From Kineosporia rhizophila (lineage in GTDB: Bacteria; Actinomycetota; Actinomycetes; Actinomycetales; Kineosporiaceae): a stretch of 64,000 nucleotides of DNA. The position numbers and the translations under genes were made by a program. Under the pieces are notes generated by a model, which worked only from the letters and a program-made list of their open reading frames with translations, did no database searches and was not told the origin of the DNA. This document shows, piece by piece, positions 40,372 through 48,841 of this stretch (its first letter is position 1; every line of letters begins with the position of its first letter). The stretch is from contig NZ_JAJSOH010000017.1 in assembly GCF_021277265.1 (NCBI RefSeq), forward strand, positions 62,001 to 126,000, written 5' to 3'.

Positions 40372-41961
40372 TCAGCGCCAGGCCCGGGAGGCGTACACCG
40401 GATCGGGCCCGGTGATCCGCTCCGCCGCCAGGCGCCCGGAGACCAGCACCATCGGCACACCGACCCCGGGCTGTGTGCCCGAACCGGTGAACACCACGTT
40501 CTCGCCCCAGAGGTTGCCCGGGCGGAACGGGCCGGTCTGGAAGAACGAGTGGGCGGAGGCGAACGGCGCCCCGCGCTCCATCCCGCGCTCGGCCCACTCC
40601 AGGGGCGTGGTGACGTCCTCCACCTCGATCGAGTCGGCGAAACCGCTGTAGCCGCGCGAGTCGAGCATCGACAGGACGTGCTCGCGGTAGACCGGCCCGA
40701 CCCGCTTCCAGTCGATCGGGGCGTCCAGGTTCGGCGTCGGGAACAGCACGTAGTGGATGTGCCGGTTCGCCGGGGCCAGCCGGGCGTCCGAGATCGTGGG
40801 ATTGCTGACCAGGAACGACGGGTCGCTCATCAGCCGGCCGGAGGTCAGCTCCTCGAAAGTGCCCTTCCAGGAACCGCCGAAGTGCACGTTGTGGTGGGCC
40901 GCGCCGGGCCAGGACTGCCGGGTGCCGGCCAGCATCAGGTAGCACGACGGCGAGTACTTCAGCCGGCGCACGGTCAGCGGGGTCTTGCCCAGCAGGTCGC
41001 GGTAGGCGACCGGCAGGTCGGGGTTGAGCACCACGACGTCGGCCGGGATGCGCTCGCCGTCGGCGGTGAGCACGGCGACGGCCCGGCCGCCCTTGTGCTC
41101 GACCTTGGTGACCTCGGTGCCGTAGCGGAACTCCACCCCGTGCCGCTGGGCCGCGGCCGCCATGGCGGTGGGCACCGCGGCCATACCCCCGGCCGCGGTG
41201 AAGACCCCCGCCACCGAGTCCATGTAGGCGATCACCGAGTACAACGCCATCGCGTCGTAGGGCGACAGACCCGCGTACAGAGCCTGGAACGAGTAGATCC
41301 GCTGGGTGCGGTCGTCCTTCAGGTACTGCCCGACCTTGGGCGCCATCCGCCGGAACCCGCCGATCGCGGCCAGCTTGGCCAGGTTCAGGGTGACCAGGTC
41401 CAGCGGGGAGTCGATGTTGCGGTCGATGAAGTCCCGCATCTCGTACTTGTACAGCCGGGAGACGAACTTCACGTACTGCCGGAAGCCGCCGGCCTCGTCC
41501 GGCCCGATCTTGTTCTCGATCTCCTCGGTCATCGCGTCGACGTCGGAGTGCACGTCGATCGTGGTGCCGTCGGCGAAGCTGGTCCGGTAGAGCGGGTCGA
41601 TCGGCTTCAGGTTGAGCCAGTCGGCCATGTCCTCGCCGAGCGCGTCGAAGCAGTCGGCGATCAGGTCGGGCATGGTCAGCACGGTCGGGCCCGGGTCGAA
41701 GCGGTACTCCCCGTTGCCGCCGGGCGCCTGGATCGAGCGCACCGCGGCCCGCCCGCCCGGCACCAGGTCACGTTCCAGCACGATGATGCGGCGCCCGGTG
41801 CGGGCCAGCCGCATCGCGGTGGACAGGCCGGCCAGGCCGGCGCCGACGATCACCACGGTGTCGGTCGGCCCGGAAACGGTACGCGGGCCCTTACGGCCGG
41901 CGAGCAGAGCGGCAGGGGCGAAACGCTGGCCCAGAGAGTTGGTCACCGGCACCCGGATCAC
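40372..41961 (-). CDS. crtI: Phytoene desaturase (CrtI)
   Basis: This 529-aa FAD-dependent desaturase has a Rossmann dinucleotide site VVIVGAGLAGLSTAMRLARTGRRIIVLERD (about residues 36-65), FDPGPTVLTMPDL, the characteristic Tyr/Phe-rich RTQRIYSFQALYAGLSPYDAMALYSVIAYMD and a C-terminal TGSGTQPGVGVPMVLVSGRLAAERI. It converts phytoene to zeta-carotene, neurosporene or lycopene; the number of desaturations cannot be inferred. Its start overlaps the prenyl synthase stop by 4 nt (ATGA). Confidence 0.93.
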   Translation of the reverse strand: MIRVPVTNSLGQRFAPAALLAGRKGPRTVSGPTDTVVIVGAGLAGLSTAMRLARTGRRIIVLERDLVPGGRAAVRSIQAPGGNGEYRFDPGPTVLTMPDLIADCFDALGEDMADWLNLKPIDPLYRTSFADGTTIDVHSDVDAMTEEIENKIGPDEAGGFRQYVKFVSRLYKYEMRDFIDRNIDSPLDLVTLNLAKLAAIGGFRRMAPKVGQYLKDDRTQRIYSFQALYAGLSPYDAMALYSVIAYMDSVAGVFTAAGGMAAVPTAMAAAAQRHGVEFRYGTEVTKVEHKGGRAVAVLTADGERIPADVVVLNPDLPVAYRDLLGKTPLTVRRLKYSPSCYLMLAGTRQSWPGAAHHNVHFGGSWKGTFEELTSGRLMSDPSFLVSNPTISDARLAPANRHIHYVLFPTPNLDAPIDWKRVGPVYREHVLSMLDSRGYSGFADSIEVEDVTTPLEWAERGMERGAPFASAHSFFQTGPFRPGNLWGENVVFTGSGTQPGVGVPMVLVSGRLAAERITGPDPVYASRAWR

Positions 41962-43061
41962 CGTACCCGGGTGGTCGCGGCGACCACGAGGCCGGTCAGC
42001 ACGTCACGGGCCGGGCCGTCGGCCAGTTCGGCCCCGGCCAGCGCCTCCTCGGCCCGGGCGGAGGAGCGGGCGATCATCTCCTCGATCCCGGCGAGCGCGC
42101 CGGTGCCGACGATGATCTCGCGCAGCGTCTCCACCCCGGTCTCGTCCAGGCCCGGATCCCCCAGCAGCCGGTTCACGGTGGCGGTCTGCGCCGCGGTGGC
42201 GTGCTGCAGGGTGCGGCCGACCAGGACGGTGCGCTTGCCCTCACGCAGGTCGTCGCCGGCCGGCTTGCCGGTCGTGCCCGGGTCGCCGAACACGCCCAGC
42301 ACGTCGTCGCGCAGCTGAAAGGCCTCGCCCAGGGCCAGGCCGAACTCCGAGTACACGGCCAGCAGGCGCTCGTCGGCCCCGGCCGCGCTCGCGCCGATCA
42401 GCAGCGGGTGCTCCACCGAGTACTTCGCGCTCTTGAACCGCACCACCCGCAGCGCGCGCTCGACCATCGCCTGCGGGTCGCTCTGGGGGGCCACCTGGCT
42501 GAGCACGTCCAGGTACTGGCCGCCCAGCAGTTCGGTGCGCATCTGGTCGAACATCGGCCGGGCCCGGCCGAGCTGCTCCGCGGACATGCCGCTGGCGGTG
42601 AACAGCTCCTCGGTCCAGACCAGGCACAGGTCGCCGGTCAGCACGGCGCCGGCCAGGCCGAAGGCCGCCGGGTCGCCCTGCCAGCCCTGCTCGGTGTGCA
42701 GGCTCTCGAACTGCTTGTGCACCGCGGGCATCCCCCGGCGCAGGTCGGAGGCGTCGATCAGGTCGTCGTGGATCAGCGCGGCGGCCTGGAACAGCTCCAG
42801 CGAGGCGGCCGCGTTCACCGCGGCGGGGCAGTTCTCGCCGCCGGCGCCACGCCAGCCCCAGTAGAGGAAGGCCGGGCGCAGGCGTTTGCCGGCGCTGGTC
42901 ATCGAGGTGATCCGGTCGAGGACCTGGACGCACTCCGGGGCGATGTCGGCGAGGGCGGCCGAGCGCAGGGCGAGGAACTCCCTCAGCGCCATGTCCACCC
43001 GCTCCCGCAGGTCCTCGGCCTGCAGGGGATGGCGGCCGGGGGCCGGGGCGAGCGACGTCAT
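41958..43061 (-). CDS. crtE: Polyprenyl (geranylgeranyl) diphosphate synthase
   Basis: I chose the ATG at 43061; a longer in-frame reading upstream has no family similarity. The 367-aa prenyltransferase has first Asp-rich motif LIHDDLIDASD (D99-D103), GKRLRP (K59-R60), the FKSAKYSVEHPLLIG segment and second Asp motif FQLRDDVLGVFGD. It should make GGPP for the adjacent CrtB. It is homologous to IdsA2/CrtE-type synthases and lies next to a metF gene, as in M. tuberculosis (from memory). A 4-nt overlap couples it to crtI. Confidence 0.9.
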   Translation of the reverse strand: MTSLAPAPGRHPLQAEDLRERVDMALREFLALRSAALADIAPECVQVLDRITSMTSAGKRLRPAFLYWGWRGAGGENCPAAVNAAASLELFQAAALIHDDLIDASDLRRGMPAVHKQFESLHTEQGWQGDPAAFGLAGAVLTGDLCLVWTEELFTASGMSAEQLGRARPMFDQMRTELLGGQYLDVLSQVAPQSDPQAMVERALRVVRFKSAKYSVEHPLLIGASAAGADERLLAVYSEFGLALGEAFQLRDDVLGVFGDPGTTGKPAGDDLREGKRTVLVGRTLQHATAAQTATVNRLLGDPGLDETGVETLREIIVGTGALAGIEEMIARSSARAEEALAGAELADGPARDVLTGLVVAATTRVR

Positions 43062-43342
43062 GCTGACGGGACCTCGTTTCGTTCCTGCTGGCGACCCGGT
43101 GTCCGTACCGGGTTCGGGCCCGGTCCGTGGTGGCCGGGAGCCCACCTTCTCAGGTCTGACGACCGGTTGCGCGTCGGTAGGGGCGACAGCCCCGGAACAA
43201 CGCCGCCTTCCGTCCCGGACCGTCCCAAAACGACCGGCTCGCACGAGCCGGACGTCCGTGACCGAGGAGGTCACCGACGTCCATTGTTCGGTCTGGGCCC
43301 TAAGAGATCGGATCGGTACCCGGCTGTGGTGCCCCGGACCCG

Positions 43343-43348
43343 TAAACT
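43343..43348 (+). promoter_or_regulatory. Putative -10 box of a leaderless metF transcript
   Basis: TAAACT ends 7 nt before the ATG at 43356, with no ribosome site. The upstream 294-nt divergent region to crtE shows no other clear element. Confidence 0.5.
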
Positions 43349-43355
43349 CGTACCC

Positions 43356-44273
43356 ATGGCTCAGGACCGATCGGCAGCTGGCTCCCCGTTGCACGAGCAG
43401 CTGCAGGCACTCATCGCGGCGAAGCGCCCGTCGATCTCGTTCGAGTTCTTCCCGCCGAAGACCGACGAGGCGGAGGCGGTGCTCTGGCAGTCGATCCGCC
43501 GGCTGGAGCCGCTCAACCCGACCTTCGTGTCGGTCACCTACGGGGCCGGCGGCTCGAGCCGGGACCGCACCACGCGGGTCACCCAGCGCATCGCGCAGGA
43601 CACCACGCTGACCCCGATGGCGCACCTGACCTGTGTCGGCGCCAGCCTGGCCGACCTGCGCGGGGTGATCGCCGACTATGCGGCCGCCGGGGTGAAGAAC
43701 GTGCTGGTGGTGCGGGGCGACCCGGCGGGCGGCCCGCGGGCCGAGTGGGTGCAGCACGAGGGCGGGCCGCGCTACGCGGTCGAACTCGTGAAACTGGTCC
43801 GTGAGCTGGGCAACTTCAGTGTGGGGGTGGCTGCGTTCCCGGACATCCACCCGGCCAGCGCCGACCTCGACGCCGACGCCCGGGTGCTCGCGATGAAGGC
43901 GGAGGCGGGGGCGCAGTTCGCGATCACCCAGATGTTCTTCCGCCCGCAGGCCTACTTCGACCTGGTCGAGCGGGCGGCCTCGCTGGGCTGCACGATGCCG
44001 ATCATCCCGGGGGTCATGCCGGTGACGAACGTGCGCCAGGTGGAGCGGATCGCCGAGCTCACCGGGGTGGCCCTGCCCGCCGAGGTGGTCGAGCGGCTGC
44101 ACGCGGTGGCGGACGAGCCGGCCGCGGTGCGGCAGGTGGGCGTGGAGATCGCTACCGAGCTGTGCCAGGAGCTGTTGCAGGGTGGCGCGCCCGGGCTGCA
44201 CTTCATCACGATGAACCGCTCGACGGCGACGCTCGAGGTGGCGGAGGCTTTGGGGCTGACGGCGCGGGTCTAG
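43356..44273 (+). CDS. metF: Methylenetetrahydrofolate reductase
   Basis: The ATG at 43356 gives a 305-aa flavoprotein of the MTHFR fold. It has SISFEFFPPKTDEAE (active-site Glu), VSVTYGAGGSSRDRT, HLTCVGASLADL, NVLVVRGDP and QFAITQMFFRPQAYFD. It reduces 5,10-methylene-THF to 5-methyl-THF for methionine synthesis. The full length is retained, with LHFITMNRS near the C-terminus. It is divergent from the carotenoid genes. A canonical -10 box 7 nt before the start suggests a leaderless mRNA. Confidence 0.93.
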   Translation: MAQDRSAAGSPLHEQLQALIAAKRPSISFEFFPPKTDEAEAVLWQSIRRLEPLNPTFVSVTYGAGGSSRDRTTRVTQRIAQDTTLTPMAHLTCVGASLADLRGVIADYAAAGVKNVLVVRGDPAGGPRAEWVQHEGGPRYAVELVKLVRELGNFSVGVAAFPDIHPASADLDADARVLAMKAEAGAQFAITQMFFRPQAYFDLVERAASLGCTMPIIPGVMPVTNVRQVERIAELTGVALPAEVVERLHAVADEPAAVRQVGVEIATELCQELLQGGAPGLHFITMNRSTATLEVAEALGLTARV

Positions 44274-44339
44274 CTGCCTTTGTCTGAAGACGTCGGTGGG
44301 CCTGTGCGGTGCGTAGGTCGGCGGTTGCGGGGGTAGCGG

Positions 44340-44990
44340 ATGACTGATCCCGAGCCGGAGTTCGGTGACTGGTCCTCCCTGCACGGTGATGCCTCGCCCA
44401 CCGGGATCGTGGGTGCCTGGCTGCGTTTCGTGTACATGGTGGCCAGGCCCCTGGTCCGGTTGGGGGTCTCGCCGAACGCGGTCACCCTGGCGGGACTCGT
44501 GCTGGGCGTAGGCGCGCTGTGGCCGGCCGGTGCCGGATCCCGCTGGCCCCTGCTGGCTGCGGCTCTGATCGGTGTCTCTGCGCTCCTCGACGGTCTGGAC
44601 GGCGCTGTCGCGGTGCTTTCGGACAAGGTCACCGAGCTGGGCAGACGTCTGGACCACGTCTGCGACCGCACCACGGAAGTCGGCTTCGCCGTATGCCTCT
44701 GGCTGGCCGGCGGTCTGCTGCCCTGGTCCCTCGCCGGGGCCCTGCTCGCTCTGATTCATGAGGGCGTGCGGTCGTGGGCGCGTAGCCGGGGGGTGACCTC
44801 GATCGGGGTGGTCACGGTGTCCGAACGCCCTACGCGAGTTCTGGTCTCGGCCATGTTCGTGCTGGCCGCCGGGGTGTATCCGGAGTCGGCGGCAGACTGG
44901 GCGACCATGGGCGGGATCGTGCTTACGGGGGCGGGGCTTCTAGGGCTGGGGCAGCTGATTCTGGCTATGCGGCGGGCTTTCTCGGAGTAG
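44340..44990 (+). CDS. CDP-alcohol phosphatidyltransferase-family membrane protein
   Basis: This 216-aa protein has about six membrane helices and the CDP-OH-P motif region LLDGLDGAVAVLSDKVTELGRRLDHVCDR. D84, D87, G101, D105 and D109 are in place. The usual Arg after the motif Ala is replaced by Val (V92), which is atypical and could alter nucleotide binding. It would form phospholipid head groups (for example from inositol phosphate or glycerol phosphate). It is 67 nt downstream of metF and in the same direction. Confidence 0.82.
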   Translation: MTDPEPEFGDWSSLHGDASPTGIVGAWLRFVYMVARPLVRLGVSPNAVTLAGLVLGVGALWPAGAGSRWPLLAAALIGVSALLDGLDGAVAVLSDKVTELGRRLDHVCDRTTEVGFAVCLWLAGGLLPWSLAGALLALIHEGVRSWARSRGVTSIGVVTVSERPTRVLVSAMFVLAAGVYPESAADWATMGGIVLTGAGLLGLGQLILAMRRAFSE

Positions 44991-45071
44991 CGGTCTGTAC
45001 GAAGCGGGATTTGTCCACAGAAGACGCTCTGGGCGGGCTTCAGCCGGTGGGTTCTGGCCAGGCTCGGTTGC

Positions 45072-45950
45072 ATGGAGAAGGAACCGGCCCGCCCTGGCCC
45101 GATCTACGACCGGGTGATGCGGCGGCTCGTCGAGAACGATCTGCGGGGATTCTGCGACTGGATCGGGGTGCCGTGGGAGGGGATACCCGCCGTGCTGCCG
45201 GGGGTTTTCGCAGCCGAGACGCTGAGTGTGGACCTGCTGGTCCGGACCGGCGCCGAACGCATGCTGCACACCGAGTACATGAGAACCCCCACGCCCGACG
45301 TGCCGGGCCGGATGATGCTCTACCGGGCTCAGATCATGCGCCGCTACCCGGGGGTTCGGCTCACTCAGGTGGCGGTGGTGCTGGGGGAGGGGCGGCTGCG
45401 GTCGGCCGACGACCCGGAGAACGGGTTCTCGGCCGGGATCCGCACGATCTACCTGCGGGAGACCGACCCGGAGCAGCTCCTGGCGATTCCTGATCTCGCA
45501 CCCCTGGCGGTGCTGGCGCGGGGGAGCCGGGCCGAGCGGGGAAGCCGGTTCGCGCAGACACTGGAGCTGATCCGCAAGCAGCCGGAGGAGCGGCAGGCCG
45601 GGCTGTACGAGGCCGCGGTGACATTGGCGGCGATCACGCTGGACCGGGCTACGATCGGAAACATCGGGAAGGAGATGGGTGTGAGCATCGACGAGGTGGT
45701 CAGCTTCTACGACGACACCGTGATCGGCGAGGCGCTGAAGGCGCGCGGCCGGGAACAAGGCCGGGAACAGGGCCGGGAACAGGGTGTCGCCCAGACTCTG
45801 CTGGCGTTGTTGAGCAGCCGTTTCGGTGACCGGCCGGGCCTGCCGGATCTGGCGGACGAACTGGCCCGGTCGGGCTCGGTGGAAGCCGTGGTGCGGGCGA
45901 TCGGCGAGGCGGCCGAGCCGGAGGACGTGGCTCACCGCGTGCTCGGCTAG
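45072..45950 (+). CDS. Rpn-family (PD-(D/E)XK) putative nuclease, transposase-like
   Basis: This 292-aa protein fits the recombination-promoting nuclease/DUF4351-type family. It has the N-terminal AETLSVDLLVRTGAERMLHTEYM (D...HxE pattern), RMMLYRAQIMRRYPG and the helical REQGREQGREQG tandem (about 228-239). Rpn proteins are PD-(D/E)XK nucleases that promote RecA-independent recombination and are often mobile or variable. No transposon ends are visible around it. The second catalytic segment has no obvious Lys, so activity is uncertain. Confidence 0.7.
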   Translation: MEKEPARPGPIYDRVMRRLVENDLRGFCDWIGVPWEGIPAVLPGVFAAETLSVDLLVRTGAERMLHTEYMRTPTPDVPGRMMLYRAQIMRRYPGVRLTQVAVVLGEGRLRSADDPENGFSAGIRTIYLRETDPEQLLAIPDLAPLAVLARGSRAERGSRFAQTLELIRKQPEERQAGLYEAAVTLAAITLDRATIGNIGKEMGVSIDEVVSFYDDTVIGEALKARGREQGREQGREQGVAQTLLALLSSRFGDRPGLPDLADELARSGSVEAVVRAIGEAAEPEDVAHRVLG

Positions 45951-45969
45951 AGCCTTTCCGGCAGGCCCG

Positions 45970-46050
45970 CCGATCAGGTGCTTCCGATCAGGTGCTTCCG
46001 ATCAGGCCTGTCCGATGAGGTCTTTCTGATCAGGCCTTTCCGATGAGGTC
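45970..46050. repeat. 14-bp degenerate tandem repeat at the end of the CrtD-like gene
   Basis: About 5.8 head-to-tail copies of a 14-bp unit (CCGATCAGGTGCTT, with variants such as CCGATGAGGTCTTT) span the convergent intergenic space. The right units include the stop codon and last codons of the minus-strand gene ending at 46030. The unit contains TGATC/GATCA-rich palindromic cores. Confidence 0.75.
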
Positions 46051-47529
46051 GGCGACGATGGCGGCCGACAGCCCGACCAGGGGCAGGCCGCCGCCCGGGT
46101 GCGACGAGCCTCCGACCAGGAAGAGCCCGGGAACGGGGCTGCGGTTGGCGGGGCGCAGGAAGGCCGAGCGGGCGCCGTTGCTGCTGGAGCCGTAGATCGC
46201 CCCTCCGGTCGAGCGGGTGTTCCGCTCCAGGTCGGCCGGGGTCCGGATCTCTTTCCAGAGCAGTCGTTCCCGTACGTCCAGACCACGCCGGGCCATCACA
46301 TCGAGGATCTTCTCGGCGTAGGAGGCGGCCAGACCGGGTTGGTCCCAGTCCATCCCCGATCCCGGGTCGTGCCGGGGAGCGTTGACGAGGACGAACCAGG
46401 CTTCGTGGTCGTCGTCCGGGCGAAGCTCCGGATCGTCCGGTGCGCTGATGTAGACCGTGGGATCGGGCACCGGAGAAGGTCTGCCGGACTGCCGGCCGGT
46501 GCCGAACACGTGGTCGAACTCGGCGTCGTAGTCGGACGGGAAGAGCACGGTGTGATGCCGGAGCCCCGGGGTGCGCCCGCGCAGCGCCAGGAGCATGACG
46601 AATCCGGAGAGCGAAGGTGAGGCCTTGGCGAGCGCGCGGCGGCCCCGATCGCCTTCGGACCCGGGCAGCAGATCGCGATAGAGGTGGGCGGCCTCGACGC
46701 CGGAGACCACCACGTCGGCCGGCAGGGTCTCACCGCTCTCCAGTTGCACGCCCTCCACCTTCGGTGCGGCGAGCACCCGGGAGACCGGCGCCGAGGTGCG
46801 GATCTTGACCCCGCGTGAAACCGCCCGTTCGGTGATGGCGGCCCCGAGACGCCAGAGGCCACCAGGGATGTACCAGGCGCCGAAAGCGTGTTCCACGAAA
46901 GGAATCGTGGCCAGGGCCGCCGGTGCTCGCCGGGGGTCGGACCCGGTGTAGGTGGCGTAGCGGTCGAGGAACATCCGCTGCTCGGGTGCCTGCAGGTACT
47001 TGCGGCCGAGGTCGCGGAGGCTGAGCCAGGGCGCGACCGTGCGCACGTCGGCCGGATTGCGGGCCAGGCCGAGCAGAGTGCGCACGCCCTCGAGCGGGGA
47101 CTCCAGGAAGGGGTCGCGCGTCAGGTCCCAGATCCGGGCGGAGCGCTGGTGGAAAGCGCTCCAGTCCCGTCCCGCCTTCTCACCCAGGGCTGCGGCCCAG
47201 GCCCGGGAGACTCCGGCCGGGCCGGTGTTCGGCAGGTCGAACTCCAGACCGCCGGGGAAGCGGTAGTGGCAGGTCGGGTCGAGCGGAACCAGTTCGAGCT
47301 CGTCGTCCAGCGGGCGGCCGGTCTTGAGGAAGAGGTCCCGATAGACCGCGGGCAGCGTGACCAGGCTGGGGCCGGTGTCGAAGGCGAAGCCTTCGCGGCG
47401 TAGCAGCCCGAGCTTGCCGCCGACCTGCGCGGCCTGCTCCACCACGGTCACCTGGTGCCCCAGCGCCCCGAGCCGGGCCGCGGCCGAGAGCCCGCCGAGC
47501 CCGGCGCCGATCACCACCACCTTGGCCAC
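46030..47529 (-). CDS. CrtI/CrtD-like carotenoid desaturase or oxygenase
   Basis: The GTG at 47529 starts 1 nt after the glycosyltransferase stop and gives 499 aa. A FAD-site VAKVVVIGAGLGGLSAAARLGALGHQVTVVEQ opens the protein. GFAFDTGPSLVTLPAVYRDLF and C-terminal GLFLVGGSSHPGGGLPLVGLSAAIVADLI follow. It belongs to the phytoene-desaturase/CrtD/CrtO superfamily and is clearly distinct from the CrtI at 40372. Downstream of CruF and CrtA, a hydroxy-carotenoid 3,4-desaturase (CrtD) role is the best guess. A ketolase role is the alternative. Confidence 0.8.
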   Translation of the reverse strand: MAKVVVIGAGLGGLSAAARLGALGHQVTVVEQAAQVGGKLGLLRREGFAFDTGPSLVTLPAVYRDLFLKTGRPLDDELELVPLDPTCHYRFPGGLEFDLPNTGPAGVSRAWAAALGEKAGRDWSAFHQRSARIWDLTRDPFLESPLEGVRTLLGLARNPADVRTVAPWLSLRDLGRKYLQAPEQRMFLDRYATYTGSDPRRAPAALATIPFVEHAFGAWYIPGGLWRLGAAITERAVSRGVKIRTSAPVSRVLAAPKVEGVQLESGETLPADVVVSGVEAAHLYRDLLPGSEGDRGRRALAKASPSLSGFVMLLALRGRTPGLRHHTVLFPSDYDAEFDHVFGTGRQSGRPSPVPDPTVYISAPDDPELRPDDDHEAWFVLVNAPRHDPGSGMDWDQPGLAASYAEKILDVMARRGLDVRERLLWKEIRTPADLERNTRSTGGAIYGSSSNGARSAFLRPANRSPVPGLFLVGGSSHPGGGLPLVGLSAAIVADLIGKA

Positions 47530-47530
47530 G

Positions 47531-48841
47531 TCAGTACTCCTCGGCCGGGTCGGCCGGTTCCACCTCGTGCGCTCGGCGCCGGGCCGGGGCGATGGACCGG
47601 CCGCGCCAGGACAGTTCGCCCCGGCCCTGTGCCCTGAGCGACCGGGCGACCAGCGAGCCGAACACCGCGATCGATGCCGGGTGGGCGAAGGCGTCGGGCA
47701 AGGACCGGCCGCCGGTGCGTTCGGCGACGAGATAACGGCCGACCACGCCGGCCAGGTACCCACCGAAGCCGGTGAGGGATCCGGTGAGCGCGGCCACCGG
47801 CGGGACCAGATAGACCACGCCGAGCCCGGCGACCACCGCCCCGGCCCCGGCCCTGGACCCGAACGCCGACCACAGTGATTTGGTGTAGCCGTCGCGCAGT
47901 TCCGGCCAGCTGCCGTACATCCGGCAGACCGCGAGCCCGGTGCCGTCGACCACCCCGCCGTGGCCGCCGGCCGCCTTGACCGCGCGAAGCAGGGCAATGT
48001 CGTCCAGCACGGCGCTGCGTACGGAATCCGCAGCGTGCCCGCCGCTGTCGCGGTAGGCGTTGGCGTCGAGCACGAGGAACTGGCCGTTGGCCGCGGCCAG
48101 GCTGCCGCGGGGCGAGCGCTCGGCCAGGCCCAAGGGCAGGGTGGTGAGCCAGGACCACTGCAGGAGCGGCTGAACCAGACGCTCGGCGGGGGTGTCGGTC
48201 AGCTGCCGGGGGTAGGGGGAGACGAGTTGCAGGCCGGACTCCCGGAGCAGATCCACGGCCGCGGCCAGGGCGTGCGGGGCGAACCGGACGTCGGCATCCA
48301 CGAAGACGAGCACCGATCCGGAGGCCGCCTGGGCCCCGGCGGCGCAGGCGTGGGGCTTGCCCAGCCAGCCCGGTGACAGCTCACCGGCCTCGATCAGGTG
48401 AACGCGAGGGTCACCGGCCGCGGTCCGCCGCACGATGTCGGCGGTGCCGTCGGTGGAGCCGTCGTCGACGACGAGGATCTCCAGGTCGGGGATCCGGATC
48501 TGGTCGAGAAGGGAGGCCAGGCAGGGCGCGACCCGGTCGGCCTCGTCACGGACGGGCAGCACCACCGAGACCCGCTCGCGGACTTCGGTGGGATCGCAGG
48601 TGGGACGTCGCAGGGCGCGCAGATTGAACGCAGTGTGGACGGTGAGACCCACCGCGGCCAGGCTCCCGGCGCGCACGAGCCCTCGCCATATCTTCTCGGT
48701 GGCACGACGGCTTTTCTGGGGCCCACGACGGCCTTTCTGGGGGCCACGACTGCCGGAGCGGGTCTCGTTCCGCTCGGGCCCTGGCGTGTTGGACACCCGG
48801 GCGGAGGTCCGGTTCCGCACCTGAAGGTCGGTCAGAGTCAC
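47531..48841 (-). CDS. Family 2 glycosyltransferase, likely carotenoid glycosyltransferase
   Basis: This 436-aa protein has an N-terminal membrane helix, a GT-A fold (VSVVLPVRDEADRVAPCLASLL, DLEILVVDDGSTDGT, VFVDADVRF with DxD) and LSPGWLGKPHACAAGAQAA, as seen in CrtQ/CruC-like enzymes that glycosylate hydroxyl carotenoids. Three or more C-terminal helices follow. The start is GTG at 48841, overlapping the hydratase stop (GTGA). The first 45 residues are Arg/Ser-rich and may not be native. It fits a step after CruF creates a tertiary hydroxyl. Confidence 0.8.
   Translation of the reverse strand: MTLTDLQVRNRTSARVSNTPGPERNETRSGSRGPQKGRRGPQKSRRATEKIWRGLVRAGSLAAVGLTVHTAFNLRALRRPTCDPTEVRERVSVVLPVRDEADRVAPCLASLLDQIRIPDLEILVVDDGSTDGTADIVRRTAAGDPRVHLIEAGELSPGWLGKPHACAAGAQAASGSVLVFVDADVRFAPHALAAAVDLLRESGLQLVSPYPRQLTDTPAERLVQPLLQWSWLTTLPLGLAERSPRGSLAAANGQFLVLDANAYRDSGGHAADSVRSAVLDDIALLRAVKAAGGHGGVVDGTGLAVCRMYGSWPELRDGYTKSLWSAFGSRAGAGAVVAGLGVVYLVPPVAALTGSLTGFGGYLAGVVGRYLVAERTGGRSLPDAFAHPASIAVFGSLVARSLRAQGRGELSWRGRSIAPARRRAHEVEPADPAEEY

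Noticed and set aside
41958..44759. Extended reading of the polyprenyl synthase upstream of 43061
   Set aside because: The added peptide crosses metF and the divergent promoter region on the opposite strand and lacks any prenyl synthase similarity.
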